A DNA stretch of 64,000 nucleotides from an uncultured Paracoccaceae bacterium (GTDB lineage Bacteria > Pseudomonadota > Alphaproteobacteria > Rhodobacterales > Rhodobacteraceae). The notes beneath the pieces are model-generated. The model worked only from the letters and a program-made list of their open reading frames with translations. It ran no database searches and was not told the DNA's origin. This document shows, in pieces, positions 19,343 through 28,254 of this stretch (position 1 is its first letter; every line of letters begins with the position of its first letter). Both the position numbers and the translations under genes were made by a program. Where the stretch lies: NCBI GenBank assembly GCA_947501355.1, contig CANMVA010000001.1, positions 2,007,492-2,071,491 on the forward strand. Reading direction: 5' to 3'.

Positions 19343-21088
19343 TTAGCGCATTTCCTCTGCCGGCTTGATCCCCAAGATACCAAGACCTGCGGAAATAACA
19401 ATCGCTGCGGCCCGAATCAGCGCGATTTTCGCCTGAGATGTGGCAGTGTTGCCTTCTTGCAAGAACCGCAGCGAGGGATCGTCATTGCCACGGTTCCAAA
19501 GCCCGTGCAAATCCGACGCCAATTCATAGAGATAAAACGCCACCCGGTGCGGCTCGTTATTGCGCGCAGCAATCTCGACCAGACGCGGCCATTCCGCGAT
19601 CTTTTTGGCCAGTTGCAGCTCGGCCTCATGGGCCATCCCGCTCAGATCGGCCCCCGCCAGCGTTGCATAATCCGCCGCAATTCCGGCCTCGCCCGCCTTG
19701 CGCAGCACCGAACACACCCGCGCATGGGCGTATTGCACATAGAAAACCGGATTGTCTTTCGACTGCTCCAGCACCTTGTCGAAATCAAAATCCAGCGGCG
19801 CATCGTTCTTGCGTGTCAGCATAACAAACCGCGTCACGTCTGCGCCAACCTGATCCACGACATCGCGCAGGGTCACAAAGGTGCCCGCCCGCTTCGACAT
19901 CTTGAACGGCTCGCCGTTCTTATAGAGTTTCACCAGCTGCGTCAGCTTGATATCCAGCGGCACCTGCCCATCCGACAGCGCCGACACGGCAGCTTTCATC
20001 CGTTTGACATAGCCCCCATGATCGGCCCCAAATACATCAATTAGGGCGTCGAAGCCTCTGGAAACTTTATCAAAATGATAGGCGATGTCGGGCGCAAAAT
20101 AGGTCCAGGAGCCATCGGATTTCTTGACAGGCCGGTCCACATCATCGCCATGCGCGGTGGAGCGGAACAGCGTCTGCTCCCGCTCTTCCCAATCCTCAGG
20201 CAGCTTGCCCTTGGGCGGCGGCAGGGTGCCTTCATAGATCAGGCCCTTCTCGTCCAGATCGGCAATTGCTGCCTCGATCTGGCCGGTGCCGTAGAGCGAC
20301 TTTTCGCTATAGAACACGTCCATTTCGACACCCAGCGCCTTCAGATCCTCCCGGATCAGCGCCATCATCGCGTCGGTGGAGAACTCCCGCACTTCTTGCA
20401 GCCAGAACTGCTCGCCCTTATCGACGAACGCATCGCCAACCTTGGCCTTCAGCGCCTCGCCCACATTGATCAAGTAGTCGCCCGGATAGGTGCCGTCCTC
20501 AAACGCCACCTCTTGGCCATGCGCCTCCAGATACCGAAGGTAGACCGACCGTGCGAGCACATCGACCTGCGCCCCGCCATCGTTGATGTAGTATTCCCGC
20601 GTGACGTCAAAACCAGCGTAATCCAACAGGCTCGCCAGCGCGTCCCCAAAGACCGCGCCCCGCGTATGACCCACATGCAAAGGCCCCGTTGGATTGGCAG
20701 ACACATATTCAACGTTAACCTTTTTGCCCTCGCCAAGAGAGGACTGACCAAAAGCCTCCCCGTCAGAAAGCACAGTCTTAACAACGCCTTGCCACATATC
20801 GGGTGTCAGCCGCAGGTTCAAAAACCCCGGCCCTGCCACCTCGGCCACGTTAATGAAGTTGACAGCCGTCAACTTCTGGGCGAGCGCCTCCGCAATATCG
20901 CGCGGTTTCATCTTGGCGGGCTTGGCCAGCACCATGGCCGCGTTGGTCGCCATGTCCCCGTGGGCGGCATCACGCGGCGGCTCGACCGCCACATTGGCAA
21001 AGTCGAGACCCTCAGGCAAAACGCCCTCGGCTTGCAGCGATGTCAGCGCCTCCAGAACGGTGGCGCGCAGCTCGGTAAACAGGTTCAT
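19343..21088 (-). CDS. argS: Arginyl-tRNA synthetase
   Basis: A 581-residue class I synthetase. The HIGH motif is HVGHTRG (about 135) and the KMSKS motif is KMSKRAGTF. The N-terminal additional domain and the C-terminal DALR anticodon-binding domain ([18 protein letters not shown] onwards) are complete. It leads the SPOR-nagZ-scpAB cluster on the minus strand. Confidence 0.97.
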   Translation of the reverse strand: MNLFTELRATVLEALTSLQAEGVLPEGLDFANVAVEPPRDAAHGDMATNAAMVLAKPAKMKPRDIAEALAQKLTAVNFINVAEVAGPGFLNLRLTPDMWQGVVKTVLSDGEAFGQSSLGEGKKVNVEYVSANPTGPLHVGHTRGAVFGDALASLLDYAGFDVTREYYINDGGAQVDVLARSVYLRYLEAHGQEVAFEDGTYPGDYLINVGEALKAKVGDAFVDKGEQFWLQEVREFSTDAMMALIREDLKALGVEMDVFYSEKSLYGTGQIEAAIADLDEKGLIYEGTLPPPKGKLPEDWEEREQTLFRSTAHGDDVDRPVKKSDGSWTYFAPDIAYHFDKVSRGFDALIDVFGADHGGYVKRMKAAVSALSDGQVPLDIKLTQLVKLYKNGEPFKMSKRAGTFVTLRDVVDQVGADVTRFVMLTRKNDAPLDFDFDKVLEQSKDNPVFYVQYAHARVCSVLRKAGEAGIAADYATLAGADLSGMAHEAELQLAKKIAEWPRLVEIAARNNEPHRVAFYLYELASDLHGLWNRGNDDPSLRFLQEGNTATSQAKIALIRAAAIVISAGLGILGIKPAEEMR

Positions 21089-21142
21089 GGGTCAGCCCTC
21101 AATGCGTGAGGCGCGGTTTAGCACAGCGGCTTGGCGCGTCAA

Positions 21143-21919
21143 TCAATCGGTGATCGTGACGGCAGCCAGACTGTCACCGCGTGCGACGCTATCGAAGAAA
21201 ACCGTCTGTGTCGGCACCGCGCCCTTGGCGCTGCGGTATTTCTGAAGCCCCGTGCGGTATACCCCGAATTTGAAGGTCGGTGCCACGTCGCGGTTCAGGT
21301 TGCGTCCACGATGCTCATGCACCAGCCGATCATTCAACCAAACCCGGATCAACCCGTTCTCCGAGACCGACCAGACCGCCTGCACACGCAGATCATGCCA
21401 GCGCCCGCGCAACTGGCTGTCGGGCACCAGCCGCTTGTCGATCATCGGCTTGGGCGGCGCCATATCATCGCGCTGTTGGGTGCGCGGATCGTCCTGATTG
21501 ACGTAAAGCCCGTCGCCCCACATCTCGAAACCCAGCGTGATCTCGCCCGATCCCTTGGTGTCCTGAAACTGGGCGAGAATTGTGCCTGCTGGTTCGATAT
21601 GCGGCGTGCTTTTCGGGATCAGGACCGAGAACGCATACCACGTCTCTTTGCCGGTCTTGATCGGCTTGGTATCGACGACCTCACTGCACTCGCGCCCGCC
21701 TTTGCAATCATCATAGGTCCGGTTGCCTTTGCACTGGCCATCCTTGACCTGAAAGACCAGCCCGCTTGAACCATGCCGCACCGGGAACTTATCCGCCGAG
21801 ATTGTCTTCATCTTGTTGCGCGTATTGGCGTCGCGCAGCTTCAGCCCTTACGTGTCCGCCGCCAGGCTCGGCAGCGCAATCATCAACCCGATTAGGGTCG
21901 CGACAATCCGTTTCATCAT
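21143..21919 (-). pseudogene. Heparin-lyase-like secreted polysaccharide lyase, split by an in-frame TAA
   Basis: Reading from ATG 21919 the frame encodes a signal peptide, MMKRIVATLIGLMIALPSLA, then ADT, then a TAA at 21850-21848, and continues in the same frame as GLKLRDANTRNK and a 222-residue lyase-like domain. The domain contains FQDTKGSGEITLGFEMW, WHDLRVQAVWS and FKFGVYRTG, which resemble bacterial heparin-lyase-I-type folds. A single base substitution (for example from AAA, CAA or GAA) would explain the stop. Without its signal peptide the remaining ATG 21811 product would stay in the cytoplasm. So it is either a recent pseudogene or a sequence error. It is inserted between dgt and argS, which are neighbours in relatives. 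Confidence 0.75.
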
Positions 21920-21931
21920 ATTCTTCGCCCT

Positions 21932-23080
21932 TTACTTGGACGAAGTATGGGTCAGCCGCGCATGTTCCTGCAAGGCAAAGCGGTCGGTCATGCCTGCAAT
22001 GTAATCCGCCACGATCCGCGCCAGCGCCGTCTCATCCTGGGCGGCAGCCACATCCGCCCGCCACTCGCGCGGCAAATGCGCGGGATCGGCCATGAACAGC
22101 GGGAAGAGATCCTCGACCACCGCTGTCACCTCGCTGCGCATCTGAACCACTTTCGGCGCGCGGTACATGCGGGTGAAAAGGAACTTCCGGATTTGCTGAA
22201 GCTCTGCCCATAACGCGTCCGAAAACCGGATCACCGGGCGGCCTAGATGGCGAATGTCGCTGACGCTTTGCGCACCGGACGCCGCCAGATTTTCCCGTGA
22301 TGTTTCAATAACATCGCCCACCATTACCCCAAAAACCCGACGCAATGCCTCATGCCGCCGCCGGTAGGCATCAAGATCAGGATACTGCGCATCCACCGCC
22401 GTGTAGGCAGGCCCGACAATGGGCAGCTCCGCGATGTCCTCATCCGAAAAAAGCCCCGCGCGCAGGCCGTCATGCAGGTCGTGATTGTTGTAGGCCACAT
22501 CGTCTGACAGGGCCGCGACCTGCGCCTCGGCAGAGGCATGGGTGTGCAACTCCAGATCATGCCGGGCAGAGTAATCCGCAAGCGCAAATGGCAATTCCCC
22601 CACCACCGGACCGTTATGCTTGGCGATCCCTTCCAGCGTGTCCCATGTCAGGTTCAACCCGTCGAATTCCGCATAATGCCGCTCCAGCGAGGTGACGATC
22701 TTGACCGCCTGCGCGTTGTGATCAAACCCGCCGTAAGGCTCCATCAGCGCGTTCAACGCATCCTCTCCGGTATGTCCAAAAGGCGGATGGCCCAGATCAT
22801 GGGCCAGCGCCACGGCCTCCGTCAGCTCGGAATTCAGCCCCAACGCACCAGCAATGGTCCGGGCCACTTGAGCAACCTCAATCGAATGGGTCAGTCGCGT
22901 GCGAAAATAGTCGCCCTCGTGCTCCACAAAGACTTGCGTCTTATGCTTAAGCCGCCGGAAGGCGCTGGAATGGATAATCCGGTCCCGATCGCGTTGATAA
23001 CACGAGCGAAAATTACTTTCCTCCTCCGCCACAAGCCGTCCCCTGGCCTGCCGCGGATTGGAGGCGTAAGGCGCATTCAT
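21932..23080 (-). CDS. dgt: Deoxyguanosinetriphosphate triphosphohydrolase-like protein
   Basis: A 382-residue HD-domain phosphohydrolase that converts dNTPs to nucleosides and triphosphate. The metal site is visible as RLTHSIEV, AHDLGHPPFGHTGED and later DDVAYNNHDL. It begins MNAPYASNPRQARGR, like other alphaproteobacterial members of the type 2 dGTPase-like subfamily. It is divergent from the Fe-S carrier gene, 72 bases apart. Confidence 0.93.
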   Translation of the reverse strand: MNAPYASNPRQARGRLVAEEESNFRSCYQRDRDRIIHSSAFRRLKHKTQVFVEHEGDYFRTRLTHSIEVAQVARTIAGALGLNSELTEAVALAHDLGHPPFGHTGEDALNALMEPYGGFDHNAQAVKIVTSLERHYAEFDGLNLTWDTLEGIAKHNGPVVGELPFALADYSARHDLELHTHASAEAQVAALSDDVAYNNHDLHDGLRAGLFSDEDIAELPIVGPAYTAVDAQYPDLDAYRRRHEALRRVFGVMVGDVIETSRENLAASGAQSVSDIRHLGRPVIRFSDALWAELQQIRKFLFTRMYRAPKVVQMRSEVTAVVEDLFPLFMADPAHLPREWRADVAAAQDETALARIVADYIAGMTDRFALQEHARLTHTSSK

Positions 23081-23152
23081 CTGCCTGTCCTTGTCGCATC
23101 TGTCCCAAGGTCATATATTCATGTTCAACACGAAACTCCAAGGCGACAGATC

Positions 23153-23479
23153 ATGCTGAACCTGCCCCCCAAAGTCACCCCTCGCGCGTTTGAACGGCTG
23201 GCCGAAATCGGTGCCGCCGAGCAAGGCAAGGTCTTGCGCGTGGCCGTCGAAGGCGGCGGCTGTTCCGGCTTTCAATACGAGATCGACCTCGACGAGGTGA
23301 AGGATGATGATCTGGTGCTGGAGCAACGCGGCGAAAAGGTCGTGATCGACAGCGTCTCGCTGCCATTTTTGGCCGATGCGGAGATCGACTTCTCCGAAGA
23401 ACTGATCGGCGCGCGGTTCGTGATCAACAATCCGAATGCAACCAGCTCGTGCGGTTGCGGGACGAGCTTTTCGATGTAA
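23153..23479 (+). CDS. erpA: A-type iron-sulfur cluster carrier (ErpA/IscA family)
   Basis: A 108-residue carrier that hands Fe-S clusters to apoproteins. The three ligand cysteines appear in GGGCSGFQYEI and in SSCGCGTSF. ATG 23153 has AAGGCGACAG upstream and gives the usual length; the larger frame starting at 22538 is chance. ErpA is the best match because the protein stands apart from any isc or suf operon, but IscA cannot be excluded. Confidence 0.88.
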   Translation: MLNLPPKVTPRAFERLAEIGAAEQGKVLRVAVEGGGCSGFQYEIDLDEVKDDDLVLEQRGEKVVIDSVSLPFLADAEIDFSEELIGARFVINNPNATSSCGCGTSFSM

Positions 23480-23487
23480 GCCCCTGT

Positions 23488-23805
23488 TTAGGCGGCTTTT
23501 TCCGTCTTTTCTGACTCTGCTTCCGGTGTCGTTTCGCCTGGTTCCGCAGAAGCCGGCTCTTCCGCAGGTGCGTCAGCCTCAGAAACTTCTGGCTCTGGTG
23601 CGGGTAGTGAAAGTGCCTCATCGGGCAGATGCTCTGGCAGGATCAGCCCCAGATGGCCGGTCTGCGGGTTTACGGTGACGGTGGGCTTGTCATCAAGAAC
23701 ATCAAGAGCGCCGTTCAACTCTTTGATAAGTCTTTCAAAAGTCTCGCGCTGCGTTTCAACGACGACGGCTTCCTCAGCCTTTTTTCCAAACAGAAACTTG
23801 AACAT
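23488..23805 (-). CDS. Conserved hypothetical protein with acidic tail
   Basis: About 105 residues from ATG 23805 (MFKFLFGKK). The first 65 residues look ordered (TFERLIKELNGALDVL, PQTGHLGLILPEHLPDEA). The C-terminal 40 are low complexity, rich in Ala, Glu and Pro, and likely disordered. No signal peptide. Convergent with the Fe-S carrier gene. An alternative start lies five codons upstream at 23820. Function unknown. Confidence 0.7.
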   Translation of the reverse strand: MFKFLFGKKAEEAVVVETQRETFERLIKELNGALDVLDDKPTVTVNPQTGHLGLILPEHLPDEALSLPAPEPEVSEADAPAEEPASAEPGETTPEAESEKTEKAA

Positions 23806-23959
23806 GATGATCCCCCACACTGTTTGCCTTGTCCTTTAAACTAGGCATTTCGCAGGGGGCTTGCAGGGGAAAATCTAAAAACCCGACGCTTTGACGCGCG
23901 ATTGCTTGCCCCTTGCCCGCGCATCGGTCAAAAAAGTGGCACGCAGCGGAAGGGGCGCC

Positions 23960-24739
23960 ATGAAAATCGCGACATTCAACATCAATGGCATCAAGGCCCG
24001 CATCAATGCGCTGCCTGAATGGCTGGACGAAGCGCAGCCCGATGTGGCGCTTTTGCAAGAGATCAAATCGGTCGACGAGGCCTTTCCCCGCGAGATCTTT
24101 GAAGAGCGCGGCTACAACGTAGAAACCCATGGGCAGAAGTCCTTCAACGGGGTGGCGATCCTCTCGAAGCTGCCCTTGGAGGACGTCACACGCGGCTTGC
24201 CCGGAGACGACGAGGACGAACAGGCCCGCTGGATCGAAGCGACGGTCGTTGGCGATCAAGCGGTGCGCGTTTGCGGGCTTTATCTGCCTAACGGCAACCC
24301 AGCGCCGGGGCCAAAATACGACTACAAACTCGCCTGGATGGAGCGGCTTTACGCGCGCGCTCAAGCCCTTCTGACACTTGAAGAACCCTTCCTAATGGCC
24401 GGCGATTACAACATAATCCCACAAGCTGAGGATGCAAAGCGCCCCGATGCCTGGCGCGAGGACGCCTTGTTCCGCCCGCAATCGCGCGCGGCCTTCCGCA
24501 AGATCCTGAACCTTGGCTTCACGGAAGCCTTCCGCGCCCGCGTCCACGGCCCCGACCACTACAGTTTCTGGGACTATCAGGCGGGCGCTTGGGACAAGAA
24601 CGACGGCATCCGGATTGATCATTTCCTGTTGTCGCCCCAATGCGCTGACCTGCTGCGCGATTGCCAGATTGATGCCCATGTGCGCGGACGCGAAAAGCCG
24701 TCCGATCACGTGCCGGTTTGGGTCGATCTGGCCGCCTGA
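23960..24739 (+). CDS. xthA: Exodeoxyribonuclease III (AP endonuclease)
   Basis: A 259-residue endonuclease/exonuclease/phosphatase-fold enzyme for base-excision repair. Key sites are MKIATFNINGIKAR (Asn), LLQEIKS (metal Glu), GLYLPNGNP, MAGDYNIIP (Asp/Asn) and the terminal SDHVPVWVDL (Asp-His pair). ATG 23960 follows an AGGGGCGCC stretch. The stop overlaps the ATG of the next gene as TGATG, so that gene is probably translated by reinitiation. Confidence 0.95.
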   Translation: MKIATFNINGIKARINALPEWLDEAQPDVALLQEIKSVDEAFPREIFEERGYNVETHGQKSFNGVAILSKLPLEDVTRGLPGDDEDEQARWIEATVVGDQAVRVCGLYLPNGNPAPGPKYDYKLAWMERLYARAQALLTLEEPFLMAGDYNIIPQAEDAKRPDAWREDALFRPQSRAAFRKILNLGFTEAFRARVHGPDHYSFWDYQAGAWDKNDGIRIDHFLLSPQCADLLRDCQIDAHVRGREKPSDHVPVWVDLAA

Positions 24740-25575
24740 TGGCGCAAGAGTTCAAGAATTTCATACGCGGCAAACTGCCGTGGCAATTGCGTCTGAAAGC
24801 GGCGATCTGGCGACGGACGACACCGATTTCACCCCCGTCAGACGCCCCGGTCGTGGTCTTCGCGATCCCGCTGGTCTCAAAGCGGCGCGCCCCCGATTGG
24901 GAGGTCGTGTGCGCAAATCTGAACGCAACGTTGACCTCTCTCAGATCACAATCAACTTCGTCCTGGAAGGCGTTGATATGTGGTCAAAATATGCCAGAGG
25001 GATTGATGATAGATGAGCAAGTTCAGTTTCTGAAATCCAACGTCTCTGACAAGTTCTACGACAAAGGCGACAAGCGCCGTCAGATCATCGCGCATATGGC
25101 GCAGACGTTGAGAACCGACGGGTATTACTTCCAACTGGATGCCGATGATCTGCTCCACCCCGATATGGTCGCCCATATCTGCGCCGATCATAATGGCGCG
25201 GGCTACTTTCTGGAACACGGGTATCTTTACGATGTCGGCCGCGACCTGTTTGCGCCTCTGGGCGGTGACGCGGCGGCGTTCTGGACGCTCTGCGGATCGT
25301 CCACCGCGGCCTATTTCGACTTTCGCCGGTCAAAGCGGTTTCGGGCGCTGCTGAATGAGTTGAAGTCGCACAAGCGCATCATCGCGCGGATGCAGACCTA
25401 CGGGTTCGAGATGCAGCCGGTGCCGTTTCCGGCGGGACTGTATCTGGTGAACCATGGGCAGAACATGATCGAACGGCGGGGCAATCTGGGCGGCAAGCTG
25501 AGCTATGCGGAAGCGCACGCGCTGGAGGACCCCGCCGAGATCGCCCGGATCAAAGAGACGTTCAGGCTTTCGTAA
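24739..25575 (+). CDS. Glycosyltransferase-like protein (GT-A fold, putative rhamnosyltransferase type)
   Basis: A 278-residue protein. After about 30 N-terminal basic residues comes VVVFAIPLVSKRRAPDWE, then FYDKGDKRRQIIAHMAQTLR and YYFQLDADDLLHP, whose DADD motif is the metal- and nucleotide-sugar-binding DxD of GT-A enzymes. No signal or membrane helix. The ATG overlaps the xthA stop. The C-terminal half is less recognisable. Substrate and acceptor unknown; a role in capsule or exopolysaccharide would be an inference. Confidence 0.7.
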   Translation: MAQEFKNFIRGKLPWQLRLKAAIWRRTTPISPPSDAPVVVFAIPLVSKRRAPDWEVVCANLNATLTSLRSQSTSSWKALICGQNMPEGLMIDEQVQFLKSNVSDKFYDKGDKRRQIIAHMAQTLRTDGYYFQLDADDLLHPDMVAHICADHNGAGYFLEHGYLYDVGRDLFAPLGGDAAAFWTLCGSSTAAYFDFRRSKRFRALLNELKSHKRIIARMQTYGFEMQPVPFPAGLYLVNHGQNMIERRGNLGGKLSYAEAHALEDPAEIARIKETFRLS

Positions 25576-26725
25576 CGTCTTCCTGATAAATCCAGTCAAA
25601 GCGCTTCAAAGCGGCTTGCGGGGCGAGTTTGCCGCTGGTGCGCAGAACGGTGTGAGCAATGGCGCGCAGCGGTGGAAAGCTCAGGTGGTAGTTGCGCGCA
25701 TTGGCATTGGCCGCGGCGATTACCTTGGCCGCGCGCAAATGGCGGCGCGCTTGATAGGCGACAAGACCGGCATGGGTGTCGGCGCTATTGGAAAGAGCAT
25801 CGGCCAGCACCCAGGCGTCTTCAAGCGCCATATTGGCGCCTTGGGCCATGAAGGGCAGCGTCGGGTGTGCCGCGTCGCCCAGCAGCGCGGTGCTGGCATT
25901 GTGCCAGTGCGAGGCAACCGAATGCCGGAAAAGGCCCCAGATCTTGACCGTCTCGACGCGGGCCAGAAGTGACTGCACCTCGGGAGCAAACTCGCTGAAC
26001 GCGGCGCGCAGGTTGGCGGGATCGTCCGGGTTGGCCCAACCTTCGGCGGCCCATTCGTCGCGCTCTTGCACGGCGACGATGTTCATCAGCTTTCTGTCGC
26101 GCAGCGGATAGGTGACCAGATGGCAGCCGGGACCCATATAGAGCGACGTGATCGGCGCGTGGTCAGTCTCGGTAGGCACAAGGGCGCGCCAAGCAACCTG
26201 CCCGGTGAAGAAGGGCTTCGCCGCGCCGTTAAGCGCGGGCCGCAGGACAGAGTTGATGCCGTCGGCACCCACAAGCAGATCGGGCGTTTCGGTCTGCCCG
26301 CCCGCAAGATGCAGACGTGTGGGGTCAAGCGAGATGTCGATGACTTTCGCGCCCAGCACAATCTCGACCCCCGCATCGCGGGCACCTTGGGCCAGCACGT
26401 CAATGAGATCCGCGCGGTGCATCAGGTAATAGCCGTGCGCATCGCCCTGGGGCAGCGCCATGCGCAACACAGGCGCACCGCGATAATCGCGCAACTGGAT
26501 CGCCTCGGCGCGGGGGGCCCGCGCGATCACCGCCTCCTCCAGCCCCAAACCGCGCAGCACTGCCACCCCGTTGGGGCTGATCTGGAGCCCTGCCCCGACC
26601 TCGGCAATCTCATCGGCCTGCTCAAGCACCCGCACCTTCGCCCCGCGCAACGCCAAGGCGCGTGCGGCCGCCAGGCCGCCGATGCCACCGCCCAGAACGG
26701 TGACCTGTTGCCCGATCAGGCTCAT
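25562..26725 (-). CDS. FAD-dependent aromatic monooxygenase (salicylate / 3-hydroxybenzoate hydroxylase type)
   Basis: A 387-residue group A flavoprotein monooxygenase. The FAD dinucleotide motif is VLGGGIGGLAAARAL, the DG motif is LLVGADGINSVLR and the GD motif is ALLGDAAHPTLPFMAQGAN. Length fits salicylate 1- or 3-hydroxybenzoate 6-hydroxylases. The substrate cannot be told from sequence and no aromatic degradation genes are adjacent. A TTG two codons upstream (26731) is possible, but ATG 26725 gives the typical MSLIGQ start. It overlaps the convergent glycosyltransferase end by 14 bases. Confidence 0.85.
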   Translation of the reverse strand: MSLIGQQVTVLGGGIGGLAAARALALRGAKVRVLEQADEIAEVGAGLQISPNGVAVLRGLGLEEAVIARAPRAEAIQLRDYRGAPVLRMALPQGDAHGYYLMHRADLIDVLAQGARDAGVEIVLGAKVIDISLDPTRLHLAGGQTETPDLLVGADGINSVLRPALNGAAKPFFTGQVAWRALVPTETDHAPITSLYMGPGCHLVTYPLRDRKLMNIVAVQERDEWAAEGWANPDDPANLRAAFSEFAPEVQSLLARVETVKIWGLFRHSVASHWHNASTALLGDAAHPTLPFMAQGANMALEDAWVLADALSNSADTHAGLVAYQARRHLRAAKVIAAANANARNYHLSFPPLRAIAHTVLRTSGKLAPQAALKRFDWIYQEDVTKA

Positions 26726-26797
26726 CCGCAACGCAAAACGCCGGAGCCACAGCCCCGGCGTTCAAATGTCAAAATACCAGATATCCGGCGCATCAAA

Positions 26798-27220
26798 TCA
26801 ATCGTCGCGATGCACTTTTTCGCGGCGCTCGTGACGCTCTTGCGCCTCAAGGCTGAGCGTCGCAATGGGGCGCGCATCCAGACGCTTGAGCGAAATCGGC
26901 TCGCCCGTCGCTTCGCAATAGCCGTATTCGCCCTCGTCGATGCGGCGCAGGGCCTGTTCGATCTTGGCGACCAGTTTGCGCTGACGATCCCGGGTGCGCA
27001 GCTCAAGCGCGCGATCGGTTTCCTCGGAGGCACGATCCGCGATATCGGGGATATTGCGCCCGCCATCCTGAAGGCCCTCGATGGTGTCCTTGCTATCGGC
27101 CAGCAACTCGTTTTTCCAGTCCATGAGCTTGCGCCGGAAATACTCTACCTGACGCTCGTTCATAAACGGCTCGTCTTCCGCCGGACGGTAATCGTCGGGC
27201 AAAAAAACCTCGGCTTTCAT
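26798..27220 (-). CDS. dksA: RNA polymerase-binding protein DksA, with degenerate zinc finger
   Basis: A 140-residue DksA that binds the RNA polymerase secondary channel and works with ppGpp in the stringent response. It starts at MKAEVFLPDDYRP. The coiled coil spans about residues 22-95, with acidic tip residues near RNIPDIADRASEETDRALELR. The zinc-finger region reads YCEATGEPI and later ATLSLEAQ, so only one of the four E. coli cysteines remains. Such a Cys-poor form is usual in Rhodobacterales. It is divergent from moxR with a 176-base shared promoter region. Confidence 0.92.
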   Translation of the reverse strand: MKAEVFLPDDYRPAEDEPFMNERQVEYFRRKLMDWKNELLADSKDTIEGLQDGGRNIPDIADRASEETDRALELRTRDRQRKLVAKIEQALRRIDEGEYGYCEATGEPISLKRLDARPIATLSLEAQERHERREKVHRDD

Positions 27221-27396
27221 GTCTGCTCCCTTTTGCAGACCGGCAGCTGATGTCATGTCAAATCGTCCTCTACCGGTTCCCTCTGGCGCTGCGTTTACCG
27301 CAGGTCAGAAGGCTTGTCACGCCCCTAAACGCACAGTTGATGCGGCCTCGGTGCCAAGCTATGTCAGCGGGCAAGACCAGCTAGAAAGGCGCGCAG

Positions 27397-28236
27397 ATGC
27401 AATTCACCTCGACCGAGAGTTATGTGGCCACCGACGATCTGACCGTCGCCGTGAATGCCGCCGTCACGCTGGAGCGGCCCTTGCTGGTCAAAGGCGAACC
27501 CGGCACCGGAAAAACCGAGCTGGCCCGACAGGTTGCGGCCTCCCTGAGCTTGCCGATGATCGAGTGGCATATCAAATCCACGACCAAGGCGCAGCAAGGT
27601 CTTTATGAATATGACGCGGTCAGCCGGTTGCGCGACAGCCAGCTGGGCGACCCCAAGGTCAATGACGTGGCCAATTACATCCGCAAGGGCAAGCTGTGGC
27701 AGGCGTTCGAGGCGGAAGGCAAATCGGTGCTGCTGATCGACGAGATCGACAAGGCCGATATCGAGTTTCCGAATGACCTGCTGCAGGAACTCGACCGGAT
27801 GGAGTTCCATGTCTACGAGACCGGCGAGACCATAAAGGCACGCCAGCGCCCGGTGGTTATCATCACCTCGAACAATGAAAAGGAACTGCCCGACGCGTTC
27901 CTGCGGCGTTGCTTTTTCCACTATATCCAGTTCCCGGATATGGAGGTGATGAAGAAGATCGTCGACGTGCATCACCCAGGCATCAAGGATGCGCTGTTGA
28001 CCACGGCATTGACGCAGTTTTACGAGCTGCGCGAGACGGCGGGTCTGAAGAAAAAGCCCTCGACGTCGGAAGTTCTGGATTGGCTTAAACTGCTGCTGGC
28101 CGAAGATCTAAGCGCAGAAGACCTGCGCCGCGACGGGGCCAATGCGCTGCCCAAGCTGCATGGCGCATTGCTGAAAAACGAGCAGGATGTGCATCTGTTT
28201 GAACGGCTGGCCTTCATGGCGCGCGGGCAGCGGTGA
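27397..28236 (+). CDS. MoxR-family AAA+ ATPase
   Basis: A 279-residue ATPase with Walker A VKGEPGTGKTEL (about 32-43), Walker B SVLLIDEIDKADIEF (about 109-123) and sensor 1 VVIITSNNEKELP. MoxR ATPases act as chaperones together with a VWA-domain protein in metal insertion, for example in CO dehydrogenase or methanol dehydrogenase systems. The CoxE-like VWA protein at 31607 is the probable partner, though an antiporter and two other genes separate them. The client is unknown. Confidence 0.92.
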   Translation: MQFTSTESYVATDDLTVAVNAAVTLERPLLVKGEPGTGKTELARQVAASLSLPMIEWHIKSTTKAQQGLYEYDAVSRLRDSQLGDPKVNDVANYIRKGKLWQAFEAEGKSVLLIDEIDKADIEFPNDLLQELDRMEFHVYETGETIKARQRPVVIITSNNEKELPDAFLRRCFFHYIQFPDMEVMKKIVDVHHPGIKDALLTTALTQFYELRETAGLKKKPSTSEVLDWLKLLLAEDLSAEDLRRDGANALPKLHGALLKNEQDVHLFERLAFMARGQR

Positions 28237-28254
28237 AAACAGTCGGCCTTCTAA

